A stretch of DNA of 64,000 bases from UBA868 sp016776875 (lineage in GTDB: Bacteria; Pseudomonadota; Gammaproteobacteria; Arenicellales; UBA868): assembly GCA_051201585.1 (NCBI GenBank), contig CP179198.1, forward strand, positions 496,001 through 560,000, in the 5' to 3' direction. The position numbers and the translations under genes are program-made. Below the pieces are notes generated by a model, which ran no database searches, was not told where the DNA came from, and worked only from the letters and a program-made list of their open reading frames with translations. This document shows, one piece after another, positions 55,559-64,000 of this stretch (positions within the stretch are counted from its first letter, which is position 1; each line of letters begins with the position of its first letter).

Positions 55559-57288
55559 TTGTCTGGCGTTTCCCGGAGCTCCGGCTGAATTGAGGGTTCT
55601 GAGTAGGACAAATGAATGTCCCGTTGGGGGAACGGAATCTCGATACCTTCTTGATCGAATCTTAGCTTAACGGCCCGAATTAAATCCCAGCGAACGTTCC
55701 AGACGTCCTCACGGGCCGCCCATGGACGGGCGATAAAGTTAACAGAAGAATCGCCAAGAGATTGAACCCGAATGTTAGGTTCCGGCTCGGGGAGTACCTT
55801 GGGATGTTCTTTTACAACCTCTGCCAGAATGCGCTCCACTTGTTCTATGTCTGAGCTATAACTGACGCCAAACTCAAGGTCGACTCTACGTACGCGTTGG
55901 GCGGTGACATTTTTAATGACGTCTCCCCAGATCTTGTTATTGGGAATAATTAATGTCTGATTGTCAAAAGTATTAATGGTCGTGCTGACCAGACTCATTT
56001 TTTTCACCAAACCTTCTTGACCTGCCACTTGAACAAAGTCATCGACATCGAATGGTTTATATAGCAGGATCATTCCACCTGCGGCAAAGTTCGCGAGCGA
56101 GTCCTGCAAAGCAAAGCCCACAATAAACCCGGCGATGCCTAAACCGGCTAGCATTGGGCCAAGTGATATTCCGAGCTGGCCGAGGATTAACAAAATCCCG
56201 ACGCCCATGACTACGCCGCTCGAGATGGAGATCAGTACGTTTTTATGCAGTTGCGAGAGTCCACCCGGAGAACGCTGCACCGCCGCTTTCGCGGCTCGTC
56301 GAGCAAGGGCTGAAAGCCAACGAGCACCGAGAAAAATGAGCAGAATAACTATCGCTTTTAGGGCAACATTCGCCCCGTTTTCCTGTAGGGAGGCCTTAAC
56401 GCCGGCCCAATAATCGCGAATAATATTCTGGAGCACGCGACCCTTAAAAATCTCGATCGAAAGAACGCCGCGTTGTTTGACTACAACCGCCTGGTACATA
56501 TCGGTTTTTACGTCTACCAGTTTTAGAGCCTCGATAATTTCCGAGAGCTGTTCGAGCTCTCGTGCGTGGCGGTTCTGAATTTCCGAGTGCGCTACGACGA
56601 GATTTGTGTCGTTGGGATCTACCGCACTGTCTTTGGAAATCTGAGTGGCTGCCGCCGCAGAAAACTCCAACAGGCCGACCAGGCGTTCGGCCTGCCGAAT
56701 AAGAATCAGTTTTGCTTGTTGTTGGAACGCAATAGTTGGGATGCCCAATGCGTCAAGTGTTGGGATGACTTGCGCCATTGTTTTCAGTGTTTGGTAGCGA
56801 AGTTTCTGCAGGCTATCAATGTATGCTTTGGCTTGGAAAAGAGTAGGCCCGGAAAGATCCGGCAGCTTTTGTGTCGCCTCATTTATCCGAATATTGTGCT
56901 GAGTGAGCGTGTGGATCACCTTTTGCTCAAGATCACTTAATTTTTCCCGTAAATCCTCTTCAACTGATTGACGAGTGACGTTATCTGTTGGGAGATTGCT
57001 TACCGCCTCTGCGATGGCGATTGTTTCAGATATGAGCTCCAGGGCGAGCCGGTCTCGCCGATATTGCAAAGCTGCCTCTTCCCCGTCGGACAGTACCAGA
57101 GCGCTACTTTCATAGAGCTCAAGGTGGGCGAGTTTGCGATGGAATTCTTTGCTCAGACTTACTATTGCTGCCTCTTCAGCGGTGAGTTCAGGCGGATCAG
57201 GTTGCTGTGCAACGGCGTTGGGGACTAAAAGACAACAGCTTAAAAAACATAAAACGGGTGATAAGCGTAAAAAAAATGGGAGTCGCAT
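55540..57288 (-). CDS. MscS-family mechanosensitive channel with periplasmic N-terminal domain
   Basis: A 582-residue channel protein. A signal peptide (FFLRLSPVLCFLSCCLLVPNAVAQ) is followed by a helical periplasmic domain of about 280 residues, then transmembrane helices (VALKAIVILLIFLGARWLSAL, ISISSGVVMGVGILLILGQLGI) and the pore and beta domain typical of MscS (GPMLAGLGIAGFIVGFALQDSLANFAAGGMILLYKPFDVDDFVQVAGQEG, TLIIPNNKIWGDVIKN). The upstream open frame reaches 57342, but the ATG at 57288 begins the signal peptide. It protects against osmotic down-shock, a sensible partner for a cell that takes up betaine-type solutes. Confidence 0.9.
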   Translation of the reverse strand: MRLPFFLRLSPVLCFLSCCLLVPNAVAQQPDPPELTAEEAAIVSLSKEFHRKLAHLELYESSALVLSDGEEAALQYRRDRLALELISETIAIAEAVSNLPTDNVTRQSVEEDLREKLSDLEQKVIHTLTQHNIRINEATQKLPDLSGPTLFQAKAYIDSLQKLRYQTLKTMAQVIPTLDALGIPTIAFQQQAKLILIRQAERLVGLLEFSAAAATQISKDSAVDPNDTNLVVAHSEIQNRHARELEQLSEIIEALKLVDVKTDMYQAVVVKQRGVLSIEIFKGRVLQNIIRDYWAGVKASLQENGANVALKAIVILLIFLGARWLSALARRAAKAAVQRSPGGLSQLHKNVLISISSGVVMGVGILLILGQLGISLGPMLAGLGIAGFIVGFALQDSLANFAAGGMILLYKPFDVDDFVQVAGQEGLVKKMSLVSTTINTFDNQTLIIPNNKIWGDVIKNVTAQRVRRVDLEFGVSYSSDIEQVERILAEVVKEHPKVLPEPEPNIRVQSLGDSSVNFIARPWAAREDVWNVRWDLIRAVKLRFDQEGIEIPFPQRDIHLSYSEPSIQPELRETPDNHQGKE

Positions 57289-57551
57289 AAGAAAAAAATG
57301 TTTTTGAAACGAGTGGATGGTGTGCAATGGCCAGTTCCGCAAGACTTAAGGGGACGACAATCAATCAGGACCCGTATTTACCGAGCCAGGGTGTTACCTT
57401 GAAAAAATATGATTCGAAGGATACGGCAAACATTCCTAATTTGCTATTTTTAACATAATGTACGACTGTCGAGTCTATAGAAGAGGCCCGCTATTCGCCT
57501 TATATTCTTTTGAGCAAGCACACGATCGAAATTAAAGATTTGGGCTTTTCA

Positions 57552-58910
57552 TCATTTTTTTGAGGTCCGTTTTAAGTAGGCCGCGACCTCGAGGGCGGTT
57601 TCACGACCACGCTCAAGGCCGCCATTCACGGTGCTGGGTTGGGATAGATGCGTCGCTTCTCCAGAAAAGTAAAGCCTGTCTTCAAGACTGACCCCGAGCG
57701 CCCGGCGAGCTGAGACTTTTCCAGGTCGAACGGCTGAATAAGCGCCATCAAAAAGCGGTACCTTTCCGCATGCCGTTGCAAACCCTTTCACAAAATATTT
57801 TTGAATATCGTTACCTAGCATGCTTTTGAGGCCATCAAGGCCATAGGCGACTACCGCCTCCATAGGTTCGAGTTCTAGTAAACGGGCTTGAGTGCCTCCA
57901 ACATAACCGTAGGTGAGATGAGACTCATTTGCGTGAGTGAGGTAACCCACGCCTGTTTCATCATGCTGCTGCTGAGTAATGTAAGCGTCAGATCCAAAGC
58001 CAAATATGTCAGTTGAAAACTTCAGGCCGATATAATTCATGACGGCCATGTCAATATCGTGGATTGCTTGCTGTTTTAAAGGGGGCAATTTGGGTGAAAA
58101 AGCAATTCTTTCTGCGGCCAGCACACCGGTTGATACTGTGAGTATCGCGGCGCGAGCCTGGATCGTGCCCGCGGATGTTGTGACGCTGACCCCGGAACTT
58201 CCCCAGTTAATATGAGACGCGCTGGTTCTGAGAACGGCGGGCACTTCACGACCGTAATCTGCGACGACATCCCCGTAGCCCTGCCTGCAAAACCAGTTTT
58301 TTGCATCCAGACTATTCCACCAGCTTTTTGGAGACCAGTTTTTGGAATCCTGGGCCATGTCCCAAACCCCGTATTCTGCAGCAACGGTGTATCCCCACGG
58401 CATCGCAAAAAAATCGGGTCCGAGGGCCGTGCGCGCGTTGTCATCAGGCCCATTCGGTGTGCTCAGAGCAGAGTGTTTGATGCGACGATTAAATAGGGCG
58501 TCAGTTTGGCGAAGATCATCGAGTTCCTCGTTTGTTGCTTTCCGGTTACCCACAAAGTACTCGGCTCGAAGCGGATCTTCATAGACATCAAATCCATTTA
58601 TTTGGGCGTGACTGATTAAGCGGTTGGCAGGAGATGCCCTCATCCAATGGGCATGCGTATCGAACGGACTGTTGAAGATCGAATGATTGGTATGAACCCG
58701 GCCTCCGATACGATTGTTTGCTTCAATTAAGGTGAACGTGATTTTGTGTTCAGCAAGTGTCCGAGCCGCTTCAAGTCCGGCGATGCCGGCACCAATGATT
58801 ACCACGTCCGGATTTGAGTCCGAGCCCGCAATAGCTAAACGGTGGGATAGACCTAGTGCGACCAGGCCTTTAAGTAATCGCCGACGATGATTTTGTGGTG
58901 TACTAGGCAT
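57552..58910 (-). CDS. Flavin-containing monoamine oxidase family protein, probably exported
   Basis: A 452-residue FAD amine oxidase. The N-terminus HRRRLLKGLVALGLSHRLAIAG resembles a twin-arginine signal, so the enzyme is probably folded in the cytoplasm and exported. PDVVIIGAGIAGLEAARTLAEHKITFTLIEANNRIGGRVHTN is the FAD motif, and LYFSGEATHLSQPSTVNGGLERGRETALEVAAYL is the C-terminal FAD segment. Substrates in the family range from monoamines to polyamines. It is divergent from the TMADH-like gene (130 bp spacer), another amine oxidoreductase. Confidence 0.88.
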   Translation of the reverse strand: MPSTPQNHRRRLLKGLVALGLSHRLAIAGSDSNPDVVIIGAGIAGLEAARTLAEHKITFTLIEANNRIGGRVHTNHSIFNSPFDTHAHWMRASPANRLISHAQINGFDVYEDPLRAEYFVGNRKATNEELDDLRQTDALFNRRIKHSALSTPNGPDDNARTALGPDFFAMPWGYTVAAEYGVWDMAQDSKNWSPKSWWNSLDAKNWFCRQGYGDVVADYGREVPAVLRTSASHINWGSSGVSVTTSAGTIQARAAILTVSTGVLAAERIAFSPKLPPLKQQAIHDIDMAVMNYIGLKFSTDIFGFGSDAYITQQQHDETGVGYLTHANESHLTYGYVGGTQARLLELEPMEAVVAYGLDGLKSMLGNDIQKYFVKGFATACGKVPLFDGAYSAVRPGKVSARRALGVSLEDRLYFSGEATHLSQPSTVNGGLERGRETALEVAAYLKRTSKK

Positions 58911-59040
58911 TGTATGGCTGCGATAGCGTGCTCAGCGATCGCGGTATTCTCGATGATCTTGAGCGTAATTTAAAAACTAAATTTTTCTGGCAGACTGTCT
59001 GTCGTTCAATACTGAATTAATAGAGGGGGGTAGTCTAGCC

Positions 59041-61080
59041 TTGCGTAATTCCCAGCACGATCTCTTGTTTGAGCCAATCGATATTGGCCCGGTCACGGCG
59101 AAAAATCGCTTCTATCAAGTGCCGCATTGCACGGGCATGGGATGGCTGAGACCCAAAATGGCAGCTGCACTACGCGGCATGAAGGCCGAGGGCGGCTGGG
59201 GAGTGGTGTGTACTGAGTGGTGCTCAATCCACCCGTCTTCTGACGATCTGCCTCATCCAAACGCTGCGTTGTGGAGCGACCAGCATATCAAAGATCAAAC
59301 GTTAATGACTGATGCTGTTCATGATCATGGCGCGTTGGCGGGAGTGGAACTCTGGTTTGGCGGGGCGCGGTCAGCCAATCATTACACCCGGGAAACTGCT
59401 TATGACGTTGCCAGTATTCCCAATCTGGCGGGCCATCCTTATCAGCCGCGGTCAATGGATAAATCTGATATTCGCAATCTAAGGCGTTGGCATCGCGAGG
59501 CAGCATTACGGGCGAAAACAGCAGAGTTTGACATTGTTTATGTTTATGCGACGCATGGCTATCTTTTATCTCATTTTTTATCAGCAGAGACGAATGATCG
59601 AACGGATGAGTATGGGGGGTCGATGGAGAATCGCGCACGATTGCTTCGAGAGCTCATTGAAGAAACCAAGGAGGCGGTGGGTGATCGATGTGCAGTTGCT
59701 GTTCGCTACTCGGTCGGGGGTGATGATGGGGAATCAGACACGCTGACCAACGAACGTCGAGATTGCCTTGAGATGCTTGCGGAATATCCCGATCTTTGGG
59801 ATATCAATATTAATAACTATGAGCGCGAGATGGGTGTTTCCCGATTTTTTGAGTCAGGGTCGCTCGAGGAATATATGGCTTTCGTAAAGTCGGTCACAAC
59901 AAAGCCGGTCGTAACGGTAGGTCGATTTACGTCGCCGGATGCAATGGCGTCCCAAGTGCGGCGAGGCATCGTGGATTTTATTGGGGCGGCTCGCCCATCG
60001 ATTGCGGATCCATTTTTACCCAAAAAGATCTTTGAAGGCCGGCTTGAGGATATTCGAGAATGCATTGGCTGCAATATCTGTTACACCGGAGATGGTCTTG
60101 GGACGCCGATTCGATGCACCCAAAATCCAACGATGGGGGAAGAATATCGTCGTCAATGGCATCCTGAAATCATTGCACAAAAAGATTCTGATTCAACGGT
60201 TCTCATTGTGGGTGCAGGCCCTGCAGGACTTGAGGCCGCGCGGATGCTTGGCCAGCGAGGCTACCGCGTGATGCTTGCCGAAGCGACTCGAACGCTCGGA
60301 GGAAGGGTGACCCGCGAAGCCGCGCTACCGGGCCTCAATGAGTGGATCCGGGTCCGGGATTATCGTGTTCAGCAAATCGAAAAAATGAACGAAGTCGAAA
60401 TTTTTCGTGAAAGTGAGCTCAATTCAGAAGATGTTATTTCGACCGGTGCTGATCATGTGGTTATCGCGACTGGCGCTTTTTGGCGCAAGGACGGTTTAGG
60501 TCGATCACATCCCTTCGCCTATGAGGCATCCGAGCTACAGGGAAATATTTTGACACCGGACGACATCATGGATGGCCAGATTCCTAGCGGACATATTGTG
60601 GTTTATGATGACGATAGTTTTTATATGGGGGGACTTATTGCTGAGCAAATTTGTCTCACCGGGCAACAAGTTACCTTGGTAACACCATCGGATGTGGTGT
60701 CGGCGTGGTGTGACTACACTTCAGAGCGGTTTTACGTTCAGAAGCGGCTTCTGGAGCTCGGCGTAGCAATTCAGACCGGATGTCAGCTGGTGTCCTATAA
60801 CGGTCACGATGTCCGGGTTGTGAATACCTATACGGATCAGACCCGTGCCATTTCCCCAAATGCCCTGGTGATGGTAACGGCGCGGCAACCAAACGATAAG
60901 TTGTATCGAGCGCTCGAAACCCGACGACAGGAAGATTCCGCCATCGGGATACGCTCGGTCACTCGCATTGGCGACTGTGAAGCGCCAGCGCTGATTGCCG
61001 CTTCGGTTTATGCCGGCCATCGATTTGCGCGGGAGTTCGATATGAAGCCTGATTCCGGGATAAGTCCACGCTACGAGTAG
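59041..61080 (+). CDS. Trimethylamine/dimethylamine dehydrogenase- or DgcA-like flavoprotein
   Basis: A 679-residue flavoprotein with an OYE-type FMN barrel, a [4Fe-4S] site and a C-terminal NAD(P)/FAD-like domain. Cys30 in FYQVPHCTGMG matches the cysteine that carries FMN covalently in trimethylamine dehydrogenase. The cluster motif is ECIGCNICYTGDGLGTPIRCTQN. The substrate pocket position Tyr60 of TMADH is Trp60 here (TEWCSIHP), and VYVYATHGYLLSHFL keeps the tyrosine-histidine pair. Candidate substrates are trimethylamine, dimethylamine, dimethylglycine or another methylated amine. The start is a TTG after GAGGGGGG. Neighbouring creatinase suggests a methylated glycine. Confidence 0.86.
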   Translation: MRNSQHDLLFEPIDIGPVTAKNRFYQVPHCTGMGWLRPKMAAALRGMKAEGGWGVVCTEWCSIHPSSDDLPHPNAALWSDQHIKDQTLMTDAVHDHGALAGVELWFGGARSANHYTRETAYDVASIPNLAGHPYQPRSMDKSDIRNLRRWHREAALRAKTAEFDIVYVYATHGYLLSHFLSAETNDRTDEYGGSMENRARLLRELIEETKEAVGDRCAVAVRYSVGGDDGESDTLTNERRDCLEMLAEYPDLWDININNYEREMGVSRFFESGSLEEYMAFVKSVTTKPVVTVGRFTSPDAMASQVRRGIVDFIGAARPSIADPFLPKKIFEGRLEDIRECIGCNICYTGDGLGTPIRCTQNPTMGEEYRRQWHPEIIAQKDSDSTVLIVGAGPAGLEAARMLGQRGYRVMLAEATRTLGGRVTREAALPGLNEWIRVRDYRVQQIEKMNEVEIFRESELNSEDVISTGADHVVIATGAFWRKDGLGRSHPFAYEASELQGNILTPDDIMDGQIPSGHIVVYDDDSFYMGGLIAEQICLTGQQVTLVTPSDVVSAWCDYTSERFYVQKRLLELGVAIQTGCQLVSYNGHDVRVVNTYTDQTRAISPNALVMVTARQPNDKLYRALETRRQEDSAIGIRSVTRIGDCEAPALIAASVYAGHRFAREFDMKPDSGISPRYE

Positions 61081-61094
61081 GGCGCGGTGTTAAT

Positions 61095-62318
61095 TCAGGA
61101 TCCGGAGATGACATTATGTTCGGGTCCAAAGGGGAAGCCGGTGATGTTCTCTGAACCGGTTTCTGTGACGACCAGAATGTCATGTTCCCGATAGCCTCCC
61201 GCGCCTTTCTGGCCTTCGGGAATCGTGAGCATCGGTTCCATTGAGACCACCATGTTTGGTTCCAGCACGGTATCAATATCTTCCCGAAGCTCCAGTCCTG
61301 CTTCTCGCCCGTAGTAATGAGAAAGCACACCAAACGAGTGACCGTATCCGAATGTGCGGTATTGCAGAAGATCCTGTGCGGCAAAGTGCTCGTTAAGTTG
61401 GGAACAGATCTCGGCACAACTCATGCCGGGTTTAATCAGCGATAGACCAAGCATGTGCGCATCGACGTTGGCTTGCCATATTTTCAGTGACGTTGGATCC
61501 ACATCATCCAGAAATAACGTTCGCTCGAGCGCTGTGTAATATCCGGAGATCATAGGGAACGTGTTTAGACTCAGAATGTCACCGTTTTTCAGTTTTCGGG
61601 TGGTTACGGGATTGTGAGCGCCGTCGGTGTTGATTCCCGATTGGAACCAAACCCAGGTATCCCTTATTTCGCTCTCAGGATAACGCTCGGCAATCGCAAG
61701 TTCCATGGCATCTCTGCCAGCCATCGCAACATCGATTTCCCGGACACCTGATTGGATGGCGTCGCGAATCGCTTCGCCGCCGATGTCGGCAACTAATGCG
61801 CCGCCTTTAATCAGATTGATCTCCTCTTCAGACTTCACCATTCTGAGCGACATGATTTCATTGCTAATGTCATTGATTTTTAGATTCGCGTGAAAGGTTT
61901 TCAGCTTGCTATGAGATGCAAGTGTAAAGTGATCACCTTCGATGCCTACCATGCCTACATCGGGCATGACGTGGGCAACAGCACGCCAGTAGTTGTCGCG
62001 TTGCCAGTCGGTATAAATTAGGTTATCACCATAGCTGCGACGCCACGGCTGGCCGAGATCGATATTGGCAGAAATTGTTGTACATTCGGTCTCGGTAACG
62101 ATGCACGCGTAGGGTCGGCCAAAACTGCAATATAAAAAGCCGGAGTAATACGCAATATTATGCATTGAGGTGAGGAGAACAGCGCGTAGTTCTTTGCTGG
62201 CCATCAACTGCCGAAGCGCGGTCAGTCGCCGATCGTATTCGATTGAGGAAAACGGAAGGGGGCTCTTTGAGCCATTATGCAGCTCGAAAAATTCGGATCT
62301 ATGGGAATTTGTATTCAT
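61095..62318 (-). CDS. Creatinase (creatine amidinohydrolase)
   Basis: A 407-residue pita-bread (M24-fold) enzyme that hydrolyses creatine to sarcosine and urea. It follows Pseudomonas creatinase closely: ISANIDLGQPWRRSYGDNLIYTDWQRDNYW, WFQSGINTDGAHNPVTTRKLKNGDILSLNTFPMISGYYTALERTLFLDD (with the catalytic histidine), QYRTFGYGHSFGVLSHYYGREAGLELREDIDTVLEP and GAGGYREHDILVV. ATG 62318 is preferred because AGGTGA lies 5 bases upstream; an in-frame GTG is at 62327. It converges with the TMADH-like gene. Its sarcosine product could feed the sarcosine/dimethylglycine dehydrogenase-like protein at 6-8.5 kb. Confidence 0.92.
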   Translation of the reverse strand: MNTNSHRSEFFELHNGSKSPLPFSSIEYDRRLTALRQLMASKELRAVLLTSMHNIAYYSGFLYCSFGRPYACIVTETECTTISANIDLGQPWRRSYGDNLIYTDWQRDNYWRAVAHVMPDVGMVGIEGDHFTLASHSKLKTFHANLKINDISNEIMSLRMVKSEEEINLIKGGALVADIGGEAIRDAIQSGVREIDVAMAGRDAMELAIAERYPESEIRDTWVWFQSGINTDGAHNPVTTRKLKNGDILSLNTFPMISGYYTALERTLFLDDVDPTSLKIWQANVDAHMLGLSLIKPGMSCAEICSQLNEHFAAQDLLQYRTFGYGHSFGVLSHYYGREAGLELREDIDTVLEPNMVVSMEPMLTIPEGQKGAGGYREHDILVVTETGSENITGFPFGPEHNVISGS

Positions 62319-62571
62319 CTTGATCACCTGCGTTGCACCGGGTGACTTTTGACGAATCGACCCGGTAAATCATCCGGGCGTACAGGATGCCTAAATACTA
62401 GATTTTCCGACTTGGATCTAGCGCTAGGTACTCACGGTCGCGACGCCATCGCGAAAACGCCGCGATTATAAGGGCTACAGGATCAATCTTTCAACTCGCC
62501 AATTGCTGACCAATGACCGTTCAATTTTGCTTATAATTTTTTTATTAGACTTTTGATAGAGAGTACATATT

Positions 62572-63345
62572 GTGAAGAATTATCACCCCCGTGACCGGCT
62601 TCTTGCACTTCTTCTCCTTGTCATGACGGGATCGGCAGTGGCTTCTGACCTTGAAAAGGAGCAGCGCTGGCGTGATGAGGTCGAAGATCTGATTATGGAT
62701 GGGGAATCTATTGATTTGATGGTCGATGATCGGGCGATCTTTTCTATTTTTACCGAGGCTGAAACGGACTCAAGATTGGGCATGATCGTGGTTCATGGTA
62801 CCGGTATCCACCCCGACTGGGAGCAGGTTGTACAACCGATTCGGGTGGAAATGGCAGAAGCAGGTTGGCACACACTTTCCATACAAATGCCAATTCTTCA
62901 TAACGATGCAGAATATGAAGAATATGCCGCAATCTATCCTGAAGTGCCTGGCCGTCTTAAGGCGGCAGAACGTTTTATGAAAGAAAAGGGGGTTGAGACT
63001 TTGCTTATTGTCGCGCACAGTCAGGGCGCCACGATGAGCAGTTATTTCCTGTCCCGTAATCCTAATCAGGTCGATGGATTGATTGCGATTGGAATGAATT
63101 CAAATCAAAAAGATCCTAACATCAACAGCGCGGAATCGCTTAAGAACATTAATATACCCGTGCTTGACCTTTATGGCTCCGAGGATCTTCCGTCGGTTTT
63201 AGAAACTGTTGAGCGTCGCGCGCAAGCGGGTCGCCACAATGCCCGGTATTCCCAGCAGATCATAAACGAAGCAAACCATTTCTTCGATGGAATGAATGAT
63301 GAACTGTTAGAAGCCGTTGCAACCTGGAGCTCGACTTTCGAATAG
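62572..63345 (+). CDS. DUF3530-type alpha/beta hydrolase, exported
   Basis: A 257-residue protein starting at a GTG. The N-terminus RDRLLALLLLVMTGSAVASD is a signal peptide, so the protein is probably periplasmic. The fold marks are LGMIVVHGTGIHPDWEQVV (oxyanion region), the nucleophile elbow IVAHSQGATMSSYFLS, and NEANHFFDGMNDEL near the end for the histidine. The DUF3530 family has no established substrate. It is divergent from creatinase across 253 bp that contains an A+T-rich stretch before the start (62520-62560). Confidence 0.83.
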   Translation: MKNYHPRDRLLALLLLVMTGSAVASDLEKEQRWRDEVEDLIMDGESIDLMVDDRAIFSIFTEAETDSRLGMIVVHGTGIHPDWEQVVQPIRVEMAEAGWHTLSIQMPILHNDAEYEEYAAIYPEVPGRLKAAERFMKEKGVETLLIVAHSQGATMSSYFLSRNPNQVDGLIAIGMNSNQKDPNINSAESLKNINIPVLDLYGSEDLPSVLETVERRAQAGRHNARYSQQIINEANHFFDGMNDELLEAVATWSSTFE

Positions 63346-63410
63346 CGCGAGCGGGCAGTTTGAAGCTGGAAGTCCGACTAGATTTTATGACGGGTTGCCA
63401 GCGGCGGGAT

Positions 63411-63846
63411 TTATGCTTCGTGGGATGAGCCGCCAAAGCCAGTGCCAGATGACATTGGCGCCATTCTTATTAATCTAGAGTCCGAGACTGCGGCTTGTCG
63501 GTGGATCACAGCCTCTCGGTATACGGGGTCGCGAACCATTTCGACGAAAGACGCAACGGAAGGATATTCCGCAATAAAACATTCATCCCAAGTAGCGTCT
63601 TGTGGGCCAATCAGCATAAGTTCAAAATGGCCTCGCCATATAATGCGCCCGCCGAGTCGGGAAAATACCGGGAAGCTTTTCCCTGCCATAGTTGGCATAG
63701 GCTTCTGAGCCAGTCGCGAGCCGGCCGTCAGGATACTGTGCTTGATCTCGAAATCGGACGAGGTTCAACATATGAACCGGTCCTTCACGATCGTTTGCCC
63801 GGAATTGCGCAAAGCGCTCTTTTGTGGGGTCAACATAATCTGTCAT
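63411..63846 (-). CDS. DUF1330 family protein, frameshifted
   Basis: About 145 residues in two frames. MTDYVDPTKERFAQFRANDREGPVHMLNLVRFRDQAQYPDGRLATGSEAYANYGRE is the start of a DUF1330 ferredoxin-like-fold protein. One extra base in the TTTT run at 63677-63680 (AAGCTTTTCCC) shifts the frame. Deleting it gives GRESFPVFSRLGGRIIWRGHFELMLIGPQDATWDECFIAEYPS and the rest of the family pattern. Function is unknown; a small dimeric alpha/beta-barrel role in catabolism is possible. Confidence 0.8.
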
Positions 63847-63893
63847 AGCGATATCCTCAGGTTCAAGGTGCGCGCGTCCTGTTTTGATCTAAC

Positions 63894-64000
63894 CTAAAGC
63901 GAGTTTTTTCGATCCGCTTCAATTAACGCGTTATTCAGGTCAGCGACGTCCTGTTCGGCAGCTTCGCGTAAAAGAATGCTATCCGCGCCTGACAATACTA
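63894..64000 (-). CDS. C-terminal end of an unidentified protein (runs off window)
   Basis: The minus strand frame is open from the window edge to a TAG at 63894-63896 and codes for LSGADSILLREAAEQDVADLNNALIEADRKNSL. It is a soluble, acidic helical C-terminus. It is 47 bp upstream of the DUF1330 gene, on the same strand. Too short to identify. Confidence 0.5.
   Translation of the reverse strand, partial: VLSGADSILLREAAEQDVADLNNALIEADRKNSL

Noticed and set aside
61095..62318. DddP-type DMSP lyase (M24 fold) suggested by the dmdA-like gene nearby
   Set aside because: The protein follows creatinase along its whole length (PWRRSYGDNLIYTDWQRDNYW, INTDGAHNPVTTRK, FGYGHSFG), not DddP.

Overview
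The window looks like a chromosomal segment of a heterotrophic marine-type Pseudomonadota, most likely a gammaproteobacterium. The evidence is a dmdA-like gene, uptake of betaine-type solutes, TRAP/TAXI transport, a hut pathway that runs through HutF, an OxyR with the E. coli cysteine spacing, and phosphonate catabolism. G+C appears moderate by eye (not computed). Almost every gene is catabolic, regulatory or for transport. No rRNA, CRISPR, phage, transposase or complete tRNA gene was seen.

Layout. (1) 1-5041: a partial PhyH dioxygenase diverges from dmdA-like, CoA-transferase, acyl-CoA dehydrogenase and CitE/HpcH-like lyase genes. (2) 5121-13569, minus strand: a betaine-type operon, proX-proV-proW (double-length permease), choline-kinase-like protein, dimethylglycine/sarcosine dehydrogenase-like flavoprotein and alpha/beta hydrolase, facing a DeoR regulator. 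(3) 14532-18013: oxyR with a recognisable OxyR operator, rubrerythrin, an Fe-S/CCG oxidoreductase and a DUF3501 protein. (4) 18035-23740, minus: hutF, hutH, a peptide-deformylase-like gene and hutU. (5) 23850-31896: TAXI receptor and fused TRAP permease with a D-amino-acid dehydrogenase-like protein, a racemase-family protein, a GMC oxidoreductase and a divergent LysR. (6) 31986-36870: a small island bounded by two 3' tRNA fragments, with a GMC oxidoreductase, a toroid-like protein, a sterol-desaturase-family protein and a GcvA-type regulator. (7) 36973-43212: TauD, ornithine-cyclodeaminase-like protein, a histidine-ammonia-lyase homologue without the MIO triad, HutI, PhyH and a YczE-type membrane protein. 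(8) 43190-49997: LysR facing an operon of HpaB-type monooxygenase, RidA, PhyH, DUF1028, ArgE-like M20 and HDAC-family amidohydrolase. (9) 50061-55558: class-III aminotransferase-fold enzyme, then PhnW, PhnA and PhnY for 2-aminoethylphosphonate. (10) 55540-64000: MscS channel, monoamine oxidase, TMADH/DgcA-like flavoprotein, creatinase, DUF3530 hydrolase, DUF1330 protein and the end of one more gene.

How the genes fit together. The common thread is N-methylated and zwitterionic small molecules: DMSP, betaines, creatine/sarcosine, histidine and possibly histidine betaines, aminophosphonates, and acetylated amines. The two hut clusters complement each other (HutH, HutU and HutF in one, HutI in the other). 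No HutG was seen, but a deformylase-fold gene is coupled to hutH. The MIO-less lyase homologue next to hutI is the best candidate for an undescribed function; a trimethylamine lyase acting on ergothioneine or hercynine is my leading hypothesis.

A caution about the sequence: eight genes are each broken by one single-base frameshift, and all eight breaks lie at or within about 8 bases of an AGCT tetranucleotide. That points to systematic base-calling errors rather than gene decay, so these are annotated as single genes.
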